Part shown: positions 12,415 to 23,319 of the stretch, piece after piece | Layout of the letters: each line of letters opens with the position of its first letter | Numbering within the stretch: the stretch's first letter is position 1 | DNA from: Cristatella mucedo | Lineage: Eukaryota > Bryozoa > Phylactolaemata > Cristatellidae | Direction of reading: 5' to 3' | Length of the DNA: 64,000 nucleotides | NCBI GenBank assembly: GCA_009760855.2 | Contig: WPIO01000090.1 | Coordinates: 750,001-814,000, forward strand | Notes under the pieces: model-generated | The model's input: the letters and a program-made list of their open reading frames with translations, nothing else | Told to the model about the DNA's origin: nothing | The model's database searches: none | Made by a program: the position numbers and the translations under genes

Positions 12415-13660
12415 TCTCTTTTATGGCACTTTAAATTTACTGGAAAGTAAGTAGCATCCAATGGTTAGTGGTATCGTGCTCAATAAACGACGAGAATTAC
12501 ACGGTTAGGAGTGACATGCACACGGTCAGCATGCGAGTCAGGTTAGTGGGACAGTGCAAAGCGAAGGCAACCGTAAGCATGGAAAGGTCGAATGACATGG
12601 AATAATTTACTGATGAGACAAATATACATTCGCTCTTAGTGCCTTTTTAAACTTGGTCAAGTCAGGAGATTTTGTGACCTAATTAGGAGAAAGTTGCTGC
12701 CGTTTATAGGATATGAACTGAAGTCATGATCTCTTAAGGATTTGAGGTTTCGAATGATATATATGTTTACAATTAGTTTAAGAAAATGCAGGTGGCTAAA
12801 TGCTTATACTGGTGGACGAGAAGATTGGAGCGATAAGCTGAAGAATATAGAATACAGAAACCTAGAAGTGAGTAATAACACCTTGAAATCATTCATTGCA
12901 TAGTGGGAGCTAGCACTGGTTCGTGAGAAGTTGTTAGATGTAGTGACTGAAACGCATGACTGACAAACCTAATTGCAGAGTTTGGCATACTCTGTAAACG
13001 CCTGATTGCACATGCCTGCAGTTTAGCAAATAGTTAGTCATGTAAGTGAAGACAGAAAAAATGCATGAAGCAATGTAGATGGGGTATTAATGTCTAAACA
13101 AGCGTGAATTTTAGCTATTTTAGATAGATAGCTGAAAGTAGAGAAAATGGACTGTGGTACACATGTGATAGTCAGATAAAAGGTCATCTTCAACTATGCA
13201 ACCTATATTTTGCACAGATTCACCTTTCGATAAGCTGGAACAGCCGGTTTCTAGAATTAAGCTTTCCTATTTCGCTAACACATTTGATTGGCTATTAACT
13301 ATAAGTGGGTTTCATCATCATTCAATTTAAGAAACTTTGCTGCAATCAACGTTCAGATATCACCAATACACATAGTGAAGCGGTGCAAACAACTTGACGT
13401 ACACGAGGGCTTAGAGGTGTCAACATAGAGGTACGAATCAGTGCTATCCGAGTAGAAATTGAAAGCCTAGATTTAGTGAGGCAGTGCCAATGGCGAGAGG
13501 AAGAGTGTAAACCACGAAAAGAGCTGAGCGCCGAGGTACACAGTATTTCAGAGGTTCATCGGGTAATGTTTGTCTATTCATATCGGTAGTCAAGAGTCTT
13601 CCACTGAGGTAGGTCCTGAACCGTTGCAAATCCGACCCATATATTCCAGCGTGAGAAAAG
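12415..13660 (-). mobile_element. Long degenerate L2-A LINE copy
   Basis: The minus strand shows 3' UTR boxes (ggagtgacatgcacacgg; gtcagcatgcgag), the RT C-terminal stretch, 'cgcctgattgcacatgcc' and, further upstream in the element, gtgctatccgagtagaaatt, 'gtgccaatggcgagagga' and 'cttccactgaggtaggtcc', which flank the YADD region in better copies. About 1.2 kb, full of stops. The tail hairpin is worn away. Confidence 0.8.
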
Positions 13661-13762
13661 AAGTGCTCAAGAAGGACTTGGCTAGTGGTAGTACAAAAAA
13701 CGGTTGCATTATTGAGCGAAGCAAGAAGAGATACTTGACGTAAGTCAGCAATCCTATGTAGG

Positions 13763-13794
13763 ATCCTAATCCTAATCCTAATCTAAATCCTAAG
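13763..13794. repeat. Short telomere-like hexamer run
   Basis: Tandem TCCTAA (TTAGGA on the minus strand), about five imperfect units. One base off the metazoan telomere unit TTAGGG. Too short to be more than a simple repeat on this evidence. Confidence 0.6.
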
Positions 13795-13937
13795 AAGTTA
13801 GATAAGAGCACGGTTTGTTATATGGGTCTGTCGAAATATCCGGATAGCTCTTCAAGCATTTAATTCAACAGTGAGGCACTCTTCCACAATGGTAACTCCA
13901 ATGTGATACAATACCGGAAGTTGGCATTTAATTTAAT

Positions 13938-14092
13938 GGATTATTTCTAGTAGTTAAGGTGCTCCACCCCCCCCCCCCCGACCAAGTTCTCACTGAGGTC
14001 GTGGGGTTGAGCCACGATGCATATGTGAAGCGCCTGATTAGAGATTGAGTTCTCTTGGGGCGCTGTATAACTGAATTATTTATTATTTCTAC
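13938..14092 (+). mobile_element. tRNA-derived SINE (SINE-A), copy 2
   Basis: Contains gttaaggtgctcc, a 13-base poly-C run (13,967-13,979), 'actgaggtcgtggggttgag' (box B region), then gaagcgcctgattagagatt, gagttctcttggggcgctg and an ATT-rich tail. The first ~20 bases of the head are diverged. The terminal hairpin (AGCGCC/GGCGCT) is intact. Confidence 0.85.
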
Positions 14093-15435
14093 TTAATTTC
14101 CAACACATGCATTGTATCACTAATTCCCCTGCGGTTCGGTTCTTGACTGTAGCTGTTTTTGCAGCTCGACTGAGTTTGCACTGACCACCATCTGTCCAAC
14201 GTGCCGATGAAGCTTTCCCAATCTTCTCATTCAATCGGATACGTTATAAAGATCGAGCTTCAAGTGATTGAATCAAATTCTCCATAAATTCAGAAAATAT
14301 GGCAATATAAGTTCCTCGTGCGCTCAAAAAGTGTTATGCTATTTGAAGGTGTGACCGATGATTGTGACACAGCAAGCTGTGCCCCCAAGATACAGTGGCA
14401 TAACTTTCTGCATCTTACCAGGTCATTGCAGCCGTTGCATCATTGTTACCAGTAGAGCATAGAGCTCTAGACAATTATGCTAGAAATCCTTAAGTGGTGC
14501 CCGTGAATCTAAACGAGCTGACATAAATGTACAAACATTATGAAGAGCTAACATTTCTTAATTATAGTCTTATCTCGACATGCTCATGACCACACAATAG
14601 CCATGAAAGTGCACAGATATGCAGAAAAACCTAGGTGCATGTGACCCCATGTACTTCACCAAGAGCTATAATGATCTGCCGACCATCACTATGCTGCATG
14701 TATAGCTCGTAAGTGGCTTCTCTTTTATATGCCTCCGACTAAGATTGCATTACCTGATCTTTTCAAGCAAGACTACTATTCAAATATACTTGCATAGCAA
14801 TTTCTTAACATTTATAATTCAGAATATAAAATAATGAATCGGCTGTAACACCAGAATGCGATCCTGTTAGCAAATCATTCCATGAAAGCGATTACTACTA
14901 GAGCGAGTTTTGGCCATGCCTTTGGTGGCACATTGCGAGGACCAAGCCGCCACAAAGCTGATTTTTCCGGAATGAGGCTTCCTTAGTACAGCAATCTCAG
15001 GTCAACATTTGTTCGAGCTAACGTTTGCTTACAAGCTGTTCAAAGTTACCATTCAACAGAGATCCAAAAATGCCATTTACCACTATTACTAACCACTGCA
15101 TGGACATGAATTCTGAAACCGGGTATTAGGCTGCAAAGTCCACCCCTGACAATGTTAGTCATCTGGGATTAATAGTGATACTGATGGCTGGTTGAATTTT
15201 AGAAGCTTTCTTAACCTGAAAATGGTTGCCCTATCCTCACGGCCCCTAGATTAGATGATATCCGATAACCTTAGATTATCTTGGTTTGAACGATTTAGAT
15301 CTGGCACTGAATTTGGACGTTGCATGAATTCATGCCGACAACGTTATACTCACAGTATTGTCAACTGCTTACGTGTTCACGAATTTCCCAAAGCAAACTT
15401 GGTATTACTCATTTCTGCTGTTACTAAAGAGGGTC
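14093..15435. other. No recognised feature
   Basis: About 1.3 kb without a supportable feature. The 84-codon ORF at 15,255-15,509 runs into the L2-A tail beside it and has no motif, so I do not call it a gene. Confidence 0.5.
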
Positions 15436-15622
15436 AAAGTAATAATAGTTATACTAATAACCATAAAGCACTTGATAAAGCGCCCTCAGAGAACTTAATC
15501 CCTCTCTAAGCTCTGTACATTTGTTGTAAAGGGAAATGCCATGGATTGGTGAGTCATGCTTGATAAACAAACAACATGAAAAACATGGCTAGTGGTGACA
15601 AGTACAGTGTCAGATAGCAATA
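15436..15622 (-). mobile_element. L2-A LINE 3' end
   Basis: Reverse-complemented tail, then gcacttgataaagcgccctc, agagaacttaatccctctct and the 3' UTR boxes (gtcatgcttgataaacaaac; gtggtgacaagtacagtg). About 190 bases, 5'-truncated. Confidence 0.9.
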
Positions 15623-15718
15623 AGCCTACACAGATACGCTTTTGGCTTCTACCATTATTTATTAATGCTACCTTAATTTAAATGACTCCCAGCTGAGCTA
15701 TACAAATAACTATACTTT

Positions 15719-15868
15719 GCCTAACTGGTTTGGCCCAGTGGTTAAGGAACTGGCACAGCCATGGTCTAGCTAGGGTCATGGGCTCAAGCCCAACGGCAGA
15801 TGTGCAATGCCTGAATATAGATAAAGATCTCTTAGGGGGCTGTACAAATGAACCATATTATTCTATTT
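15719..15868 (+). mobile_element. tRNA-derived SINE (SINE-A), copy 3
   Basis: The head gcctaactggtttggcccag / tggttaagg, the box B region gtcatgggctcaagccc, then cagatgtgcaatgcctgaat and atctcttagggggctg, with an ATT-rich tail. This copy has a mixed spacer in place of the poly-C run seen in copies 1 and 2. Confidence 0.85.
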
Positions 15869-16650
15869 AACACAATTAATTTATAGCCAGTGTCCCAAAA
15901 TATTCCGTAGAGGAATGTCAGCTGGTGTGATATGTTTTTTCTTACTGTCATGGTTAAATAATACTGGAGGCTGGTGTACTGTCAGATCAATAATGACTTG
16001 CTCTAGTGAGTTAATATAGATGAACCAGATTCGATAGTACCATTATCAATTTTTCGGAGGTCCAAAAGCTCGACTCATGCAATGGGCCTTCACATTGACA
16101 GCAGCTTTTGACCACGGATAATGTACCCCGCCTCAGCTCTTGCAGGAAGTTCACTTATCTGCTCCCATGAAAATAGGTTGCTGAATGCCTTCGCTGGTGC
16201 TGCACTCTTATACGGCTTTTGTGCTAGTCATGGGAAATTAACTTGCTTTTTAAAGGCACGGGGTCTCTAGCCGCTTAGTCTTAGCCTAGGCTTAAAGCCT
16301 TCAACTTCTAAATCCAGTTGGTGGGTTCGAAAACTATATATGAAACTTAGCAGTGTACGATGAATGCTGGGAGACAGCTGCTAAGGCTCTCCCAGCTACG
16401 TATAAATGAGGCTCTGAATCAGATCAGCTGGCATGTACTTACTTTTAGCTATAAGCAGTAGGCTGTGCAAGAAGACATCGAGTTTCTCAAGTATTACTTG
16501 AGCAACTGCAAGGATAAGTAAGCTTCGTTCTAAGTGATGAAATGTTGGGATAATGCAATCAAAGGTACAGTTACTGTGTAGATATTTTGATGAGATGCAA
16601 ATATAGTCATAATATTACGTTTTCACATGACCATAAGACGCAATATTCAC
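15869..16650. other. Mostly unrecognised; one short hairpin
   Basis: No gene seen. A 9-bp perfect stem (gctgggaga / tctcccagc) with a 13-base loop lies at 16,366-16,396, just after a box-B-like ggtgggttcga at about 16,319-16,330. It could be a worn tRNA-like repeat related to those at 60.4 and 62.4 kb, but the match is weak. Confidence 0.35.
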
Positions 16651-17000
16651 GTATGCTTAAAAAGAAGCATAGCCGTATAGTTAGTAGTAGAATGCCCAGT
16701 GTCGAAAAGCATAACTTGTTAAAAGTGACAAGCACAGTGGTAATACGTAAACATTGATATAGTAGCATTTATAGTTTTTGGGCTAGAGCTAAATTGACTG
16801 TTTATCAAGAGTGAAGCCAATTGGGAGCCGCATATACCTATTTTAGCTATGAGCAAAGTCGGCAGCCTACTTTGAAAAATCAATAAAACGACTTATAAAT
16901 AGGAAAGACAAGCGACCTTCACGTTTTAAGACGGCTGGAGCTGTACCGGCTAAGGTTTTTGATGGAACCTTGCCAGACAAAAGTAGGAGGCAGCGAAACA
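16651..17000 (-). mobile_element. Possible very old L2-A relic
   Basis: A few anchors in order on the minus strand (tagttagtagtagaatg, aaagtgacaagcacagtg, attgggagccgcatatac). Divergence is too high for confidence. Confidence 0.3.
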
Positions 17001-17599
17001 GCTGGATGAGCTAGAAAAATGCAAATCATATACCACAAAGTCGAATGCAGTCAGCATGTAGCAAAATAAATTGATTGAACTTGCATTAACTCACCGTTAA
17101 GGAAAACTATAAGTGTATATAGTTTCAGTTCCCTCTTCAGACTCAGCCAGTGACGTATGTATTACAGCCTTGCATTTGTATTTGCTCACACTAATTTACT
17201 CAATTTCTGAGTGCTGGTGCTGAAGTTTCAATTTTTTAAGCTGCTGTGCCCTGGGACCAGAGGGATTGATTCTGCTCTTCAAGTTTGTCTTTGCACGGTG
17301 CCGTTTATAAACCTACATTCTATGTAAGATGTAGCTGACTGGGGATTTAAGTTTTACATTTATTAAGTGTTGTGTGTAAAGGTAAATTATAATAGCTCCT
17401 TGAGAACGAAACAAGCCGTATCGATATAGCATGATGGAGGTATGATCTTCAAAATAATTTGTTCACCGTAAAATTTAATCCTGCCTTGGAATTATCTAGC
17501 CACATATACTGGACTCTGACTGATCGTAGACAAAAATTATAGATCCTTCACTAAATGCTGCCTAAACAATTCTTGTCTGCACCGGGGTGTCAACATCTA
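17001..17599. other. No recognised feature
   Basis: No gene or repeat recognised in about 600 bases. Confidence 0.5.
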
Positions 17600-18580
17600 A
17601 GTAGGTCACTAGTGATCTCCTTCAGAAGTTCATATTCCAATCAACAAGAACAAGTCGTTTCGACCCTATTATCACAACCCCCGATTACGTTGCATTAATC
17701 TGCTGCTGCCAAGCATAACTGACATTATTAATATGTCATTAGCCTGAGGTTAATGTCCAAGCACCTTTAAAAAATGCTGTAGTTAAGCCACTACTCAAGA
17801 AAGTCACACTAGACCAAGTGAACTTGAGCAACTACTGCATAGTCTTAGTTCTACCTTTCCTATCAAAAACACTGGAACCGGTCTTGGCGGACCAGCTGAA
17901 CTCACATATTGAAACTTTAAACCTTGCTAGTAAGTTCAAGCCTGGCTTTAAACCTAATCACTCAAAAGAATCAGCATTACTTAGAGTGGACAACAACCTA
18001 CTTAGGAATGCAGACGTAGGTAGAATGTCTGCTGGTTTTTCTGGATCTTTCGGCAGCTTTTGAGGCTATCGATCACAAAGTTCTCCTAGAGTTCCTCCCA
18101 TATCGCCTGGGCATCACTAGCACTACTCTGCAATGGTTCAGGTCCCAACTCAATTGGATACTCAAGAGTATTGACTTGAATGGAGCAAAGTCGTCCAAGG
18201 TACCTCTAAAATATGGGTTCCTTAAGGGCTCCATCGGAGTTACAGTTCTTTTCACTGTTCATGCTCTCCCTCTTGCTGATGTGATTGCCAACCATAATTT
18301 AGGCCTCAACTTCTATGTGGATCACATTAGTACTTTGCTTTAATACCTCCCTGCCTTCGAGCACCTCGAATTGTCTAAAATCCCTTTTTGCAGTCATTGA
18401 TGACATCCCCACAGGGATTGCAGCTCAATTTCTTAAACTAAATAATGGTAAAACTAATTTATTTAGTTGCGGGCAGAGCCAGTGTGATTCATGTATTGGA
18501 AATGCTGAAGCTCCAAATTTGCTCTGCCAACACATCTGCTGTTAAATCGGCTCAAAATCTAGGAGTCATGTTCCCAAGTT
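17600..18580 (+). mobile_element. L2-A LINE copy, 5' portion of an interrupted element (RT)
   Basis: A plus-strand copy covering the RT domain. Readable pieces include FLSKTLEPVLADQLNSHIET, FKPGFKPNHSKESALLRVDN, the GFSGSFGSF segment replacing the usual DLSAAF, and LADVIANHNLGLNFYVDH where YADD is expected, so the catalytic motif is lost. It stops at about 18,580 in mid-element, where a younger minus-strand copy is inserted, and resumes at about 19,100. Frameshifts and stops make it inactive. Confidence 0.9.
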
Positions 18581-19099
18581 AATAATAACAATAATAATAT
18601 TAATAATTCACTTGATAAAGCGCCCTCAGAGAAGTTGATCTCTCTCTAGGCGCTTTACAATTGCTGTAAAGTGAAATGCAATTGAATGATAAAATCATGC
18701 TTGAAAAACAAACGAAATGAATAATATGGTTAGTGGTGACATGCACAGGGTCAGCATGCAAATGTTGTTAGTGGCAGCATGCACAGTGTCAGCACGCATA
18801 AGCACATCAAGGACAAATCACAGGGACACACTAAATGCTGTCCTAAATAGGTGTTTTTAAGTTCTTTATAAATGTGGTCTGGTCAGTGGATGTTCTGGCG
18901 CAGTCCGGGATGGAGTTTCAGGCTGTGGGAGCATATGAACTAAATGCACAGTCTCCAAGGATTTAAGGTTTGTATGAGGTCTTTGTAGACTGTTGGATTA
19001 AAAAACGCGGGTGGTACGATGCTTGGCCTGATGGGGTAGTATATCTGACAGATAGGCTGGAGCCATAGAATGAAGGGACCTAAAAGTGAGCGACAAAAC
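18581..19099 (-). mobile_element. Young 5'-truncated L2-A copy inserted in an older one
   Basis: Begins with the reverse-complemented tail (AAT-rich), then ttcacttgataaagcgccct, an intact hairpin (ctctctaggcgctttaca), the 3' UTR (gtggtgacatgcacaggg; gtcagcacgcataagcac) and the RT C-terminus up to gtgagcgacaaaac. It is close in sequence to the copies at 34.9 and 44.4 kb. It lies exactly inside the plus-strand copy 17,600-19,925. Confidence 0.92.
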
Positions 19100-19925
19100 A
19101 CCTCTAGTTAGACGACCACATCATCTCCACTATCAAGTATCCATACTTTCAGGTACGTAACATTGATAAAATATGGGCTTGTTTACATAAGGATACCACG
19201 GCTGAGAAGGTCCATGTATTTTCTGCCATCCAGTCACGACTTCTGTCACTCAGTGCCTGCTGACCTACCAAGGTATGCAATCAGGCTCTCACAGCTGGTG
19301 GCAAACTCTGCCGCTAGGCTTGACTGTTGTGAGCGTTGCAGTTGACAAATTACAAAATTTCTTGCCAACCTGCACTGTAATCTAGTCGTGCATCGGAATG
19401 AAATCACGGTTTTGTTGCTCACTTTTAGGTAACTTCATTCTTTGGATTCGAGCCTATCTCTCGGATCTAGTCATCTACTAGGCCAAGCATCTTCCCGCCT
19501 GCTGTTTGGAAATTCCCCAGTTAACAAGCACCTCATACAAACGTCAAATCCTTCGGAGACATGAATTTATTTCGTATGCTCTCAAAGCCTGGAGCTCACT
19601 CCGGATTTGCATCGCAGTATCCCTGACAAAGTTAAAAAAAACTTAAGATCACGAATATTTAGGACAGCATTTAGTGAATCCCTATGATACGTCCTTCATG
19701 TGCATACGTGTGGTGAGAACTGGGCATGCTGCCACTAACCACAATAGCATGTTTACCCTGTGCATGTCATCCCTAACCAAGTTATCCATCTTGCATATCA
19801 AGCATGATATTACTCACCATTTAATCGCGTTTTCCTTTGTAGCAAATGCAAATGTAAAGCGCTTAGAACGAGATTGAGTTCTCTGAGGGTGCTTCATCAA
19901 GTACAATTATATTATTATTATTACA
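19100..19925 (+). mobile_element. L2-A LINE copy, 3' portion of the interrupted element
   Basis: Continues the element cut at 18,580: 'acctctagttagacgacc' is the next expected segment. Then come gctgacctaccaaggtatgc, cactgtaatctagtcg, 'cgcctgctgtttggaaat', the 3' UTR (catgctgccactaaccac; ctgtgcatgtcatcccta), the hairpin at about 19,855-19,895 and the tail atattattattatta. Reading frame broken. Confidence 0.92.
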
Positions 19926-20257
19926 CGACTTGCTTTCTAGATCTGCTTGTGTCATAAAGGATTTTCAATTGCAGCGTTTTGTAACTAGTGAGCTAATTTA
20001 TTATATGATGGACCTAATTACCTTTTTAAAAGAGTAAGTTCTTCTAAGTAAAGCACAATTTTGGGACTGAAAGTGAACAAGTTTGTCACTTTGTCAAGAT
20101 AATAGTTGATTATGGTAAAGTTTTGGACACTGCTTAGGAATCCGTCTCCTTTATAAATGAAACCAAATAATTTATATTAATTTTCAATAATACTTTGCAA
20201 AGCTTTAATTGTAATTCATAACAGATGATACTCATTTAATCTGGATAACATCAAGAT
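19926..20257. other. No recognised feature
   Basis: AT-rich spacer of about 330 bases without recognisable content. Confidence 0.5.
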
Positions 20258-20404
20258 TGTTTGGTCTAGCGATTAAGGTGGTCGCCCTGACTTAGGTCTG
20301 ACTGAGGTCGTGGTCTCGAGCCTAGAGGCATATGTGAAGCGCCTGTATTAAAATTAGGTTCTCTTGGGGCGCTACATAAATGAATTATTATTATTATTAT
20401 TATA
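20258..20404 (+). mobile_element. tRNA-derived SINE (SINE-A), copy 4
   Basis: tttggtctagcgattaagg (box A region), ctgaggtcgtggtctcgagc (box B region), gaagcgcctgtattaaaatt, ggttctcttggggcgctac, then tgaatta with a clear (TTA)n tail. The best example of the tail: the last ~60 bases repeat the design of the L2-A 3' end. Confidence 0.9.
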
Positions 20405-20469
20405 AATCCTGGAGAACTTAAAACTGATTTTCCGTCATTTGACTTTGACACTGATAAACACTCAATACT

Positions 20470-20545
20470 GCTTTATTGACGGCAAATGTAAAGTACCGGT
20501 AAGATGCTAAGCTCTCTGAGGGGCTATATCAATTTACATAGATAT
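20470..20545 (+). mobile_element. L2-A LINE 3' tail fragment
   Basis: ggcaaatgtaaagtaccggt, aagctctctgaggggcta and tatcaattta match the final ~70 bases of L2-A with a damaged hairpin. Confidence 0.65.
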
Positions 20546-20584
20546 ACACATTTACTAACTTTTACTAACGGAATTAGGAGGTAC

Positions 20585-20815
20585 TGCCGTTTAATCAGCG
20601 CGAAAAGCAGTTTTGCAATGGCCGGCCCAGCGGTAGTGGGAGATTATTGATAGGTAAGCTGCAGCCAGAGACTGGAGGGAACTGAAAGAGATAAGCACAA
20701 TCATGAAATCGATAAGTTGCATGATTGGCAGCCGCTTCAAGTCTGCGAAACGTGAACAGAAGTAGCAACGGCGACTTACTGCAGAAATACGTAGCACCTG
20801 AGTTTGTCATTATTT
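20585..20815 (-). mobile_element. L2-A LINE fragment, RT C-terminus
   Basis: The minus strand encodes scattered remains such as FSSLQSLAAAYLSIISHY, matching SLTFRSLHSMAPAYLSDILP of the intact copies. The nucleotide anchors gggagattattgataggta and ggcagccgc are in the right order. The two overlapping minus-strand ORFs here are the frames of this one relic. Confidence 0.65.
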
Positions 20816-21030
20816 TCTAAATACCTAAAATCCTTAGTAGCAAGCTATGCTGTTCCAATAGTTTATCTTTGCGCGTTAGAGAAATGGCTACAGTGGTTAA
20901 AACGGCCACTGGTCAACGTTACTCTACAGTTCCTTGCTAGATAATGGCAATGTGGCCAAAGCATCCTTCCTCGATGTCCATACTCGGGATGCGAATGTAA
21001 AGAATGACTGAATGCCACGTAGGAATAAAC

Positions 21031-21113
<83 letters not shown>

Positions 21114-21172
21114 TTATATATATTTATATATATATATATATATATATATTACATTATATATATCATATATAT
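21031..21172. repeat. Composite (CA)n(TA)n microsatellite
   Basis: About 66 bases of CA followed directly by about 76 bases of mostly TA with a few TTTA interruptions. The ORFs running through it (poly-His/Thr, Ile/Tyr) are artefacts of the repeat. Confidence 0.98.
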
Positions 21173-21424
21173 TAGAGTTTTACCATCCTTCAAACACACG
21201 GCCTGAAGTGCAATTCTTGCTTTTCGCTGTAGCTGTCATTCTAAGCTAGCGATGTATTTTAGCATCTCTATTTCGAGCTTTTCTCGTTTAGCCTTTGACA
21301 TTGCTAGACTCTGAGGAGTGAAAACAAATAAGCTCCCTTTGAGACCTCTTCCAATGTCTTAAATAGCTGTCCCAGTCGTTTGTTTGAATATAGCTATTGA
21401 CACAAGATTTGTTTATGTATGTCC

Positions 21425-21715
21425 AAGATTCTGGAATTCACTTCAACGGTTGTTGCGAAACGTCAAATCTCATCCTGCTGCCGCCGATGATTCACTCATT
21501 TTCAATGCTCCTGACCTGCTACTTTCATGCTACACAGTACCACAGCTGCTATCCTGACTCTGCTATTCTTTCCAAGTTCCCTATGTTTTGTGAGATGAAT
21601 CGTGTGTGCTGCCAAGTGAGTACCGAACGCTGCTTCGGCTGTGCATAAGCTCAACAAAACTCTCCTCTCTAAATTACACATAGCCTTTGTTGCTTTGCAG
21701 ATTCACAGACGGGGA
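21425..21715 (+). mobile_element. LINE-B 3' end fragment
   Basis: Matches the end of the copy at 26.5-27.3 kb: 'gattcactcattttcaatgc', 'cctgacctgctactttcatg', 'tgactctgctattctttcc', 'tttgtgagatgaatcgtgtg', cgctgcttcggctgtg, 'aaaactctcct', then cagattcacagacgggga, a diverged form of the family's end (gttacagacggagatac). Coding frame broken. Confidence 0.8.
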
Positions 21716-22984
21716 AGCATTATCCTAATGGTACAATGCAGATAAAATTTGAAATTGCCGAAGTTACTGATTAAATACAGATTACGGCTTCGGAAAATTG
21801 AGGAAATTATCAAGCAGGGCGTCGAAATCAACTGGTTTGAGTCAGAAAGTCGTAAACCGACATATTTGGCTGAACGAGCCGAAAGATGGGATGCCCCCAC
21901 AGTTTAGTGAAGAGCCTTCGAGTCTACATAGGTTTTTTGGTCTACCTTTACAAGAGTCGCTTCCGAGGCTTCCGCTTGTCGTCCCGAATAGTTTCCAAGG
22001 GAGTTGTTTTCTTCAAAAAACCGTACTATAGACGACAGCTAGAGCTCATTGGGCTGGAGCGCTAGCAAAACCATCTCGCCAAAATGAAATCGCAGCATAC
22101 CTCGCCAAATCCAACTCTGAATTGATGTTCTTCGACAGAGATCCTCCTTTTTAGCTGTTCTCTCTGTATGGCGAGGAAAGAGCTTTGCAAGGGTGTTTAA
22201 CTTAATTGAGTTCCACTTGCTGCTGCTAGCTGAGCTTACACAGGTGGCTTCTTTGCAGCAGTAGTTGGACATGCATTTTCGAGATTTTCGCTCACATTAC
22301 TTCAGGCGAGTCAAAGTGTTCTTACATCGTCCAGCTTGAGTCGGATTGGGTTTTAAGTGCCTCTATGTTGATGATCCAGTGTAATTCGCATAAATGCGGA
22401 TGGCTAGTCTCTGCCGTACGTGAATCGGAATGGTCAGTGCATGCAACCACTGATGGAGCCATGGCTGCCGAAGCCCGCTTCACGTCTGTAAGCTAGGGCT
22501 GCTTTACTGGTGCCAGGAGCCAACCGTGGCTTCACAGTAATTTTTGGCCAGCCTCGTCAAATTTGGAGCGAATAAATATGCAGTCTGTATAACTATAGTA
22601 GTAAGCAAAGGCTTTTGAATTAAATTTAGCCACCGAGTGAACTAAGACGGTGGTTTTGGATCGTGACTTCTTCCATCAGATTTTGTTAGCCGAACTACTG
22701 ACATAGTCAACTGCATCTAGTATTTTAATCGGCCAACAAAGTTTCTTCTCTCTGTAAGCCACCGCTTAAATGAAGTTATGAAGATAACTTTCTATTGAGT
22801 ATCCAAGCTGCCAGTGCCAAGTACCCAGGGTGCAACGACACAGCCAAGGCTCTGCTTAATATTCAAAGTTCTTCTAAAGCACTGCTAAATAACAGATCCG
22901 CAGTCGAAAAAAAAAGTTTTCCAATATCCGCCATACCCTTAACCCCTCTCAGGTTAGCTCCTAACCTAGCAATCCTTATGAAGA
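21716..22984. other. Unrecognised region with a few ORF pieces
   Basis: No family can be named. The plus strand at about 21,780-21,900 has an open stretch in one frame (IEEIIKQGVEINWFES) that reads like protein but ends at stops. At about 22,360 a reading CLYVDDP faintly recalls an RT catalytic box, but without the surrounding motifs. Possibly an old retroelement. Confidence 0.3.
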
Positions 22985-22992
22985 TCTAGACC
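22985..22992. repeat. 8-bp target-site duplication, left copy
   Basis: ATCTAGAC, repeated exactly at 23,179-23,186. It has the nTCTAGAn form often favoured by hAT transposases of the Buster/Charlie type. Confidence 0.9.
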
Positions 22993-23178
22993 GGGTGTTC
23001 TCAACCAGAGGGTGGCGACCCTTTTAGGGATTGAACAACCCTTTCACAGTAATAGCCTAAGACCATTTGAAGACAAGCATTTTCCAATTTTGCACACAAT
23101 AGTTTCGTGATTGGGGGTAGCCACAATATAAAGAAATATATTACGGGGTCAAGGCATTGAAATGGCTGAGAACCAATG
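22993..23178. mobile_element. Non-autonomous hAT element (SPIN/URR1-like), 186 bp
   Basis: The left end CGGGTGTTCTCAACC and the right end (minus strand CATTGGTTCTCAGCC) are imperfect 15-bp terminal inverted repeats of the hAT form CAGNGGTTCTCAACC. A perfect 8-bp duplication flanks them. The interior keeps blocks I recognise from SPIN/URR1-type mammalian hAT elements: 'cagagggtggcgaccc', acaaccctttcacag, cctaagaccatttgaa, attgggggtagccacaat, ggggtcaaggcattg. No transposase, so it was moved in trans. The family identification rests on memory of these consensus sequences, not a search. Confidence 0.88.
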
Positions 23179-23186
23179 ATCTAGAC
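23179..23186. repeat. 8-bp target-site duplication, right copy
   Basis: ATCTAGAC, identical to 22,985-22,992. Confidence 0.9.
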
Positions 23187-23319
23187 GGTCAATTCAATTC
23201 GAAGGTTATTGACTGCTAAGATAGACAAAGGCAGCTGGACCGTTGATCAGATAGGCGCATAAATAGCTGATGTATCCTGGAGTCTAGTTCATCAATTCCA
23301 TGTGTCACCTAAATGGCTA

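Noticed and set aside
21004..21249. Plus- and minus-strand ORFs rich in His/Thr, Cys/Val or Ile/Tyr
   Set aside because: They are translations of the (CA)n(TA)n microsatellite.
22330..22400. CLYVDDP read as an RT catalytic box
   Set aside because: No flanking RT motifs in any frame; one short match is not enough.
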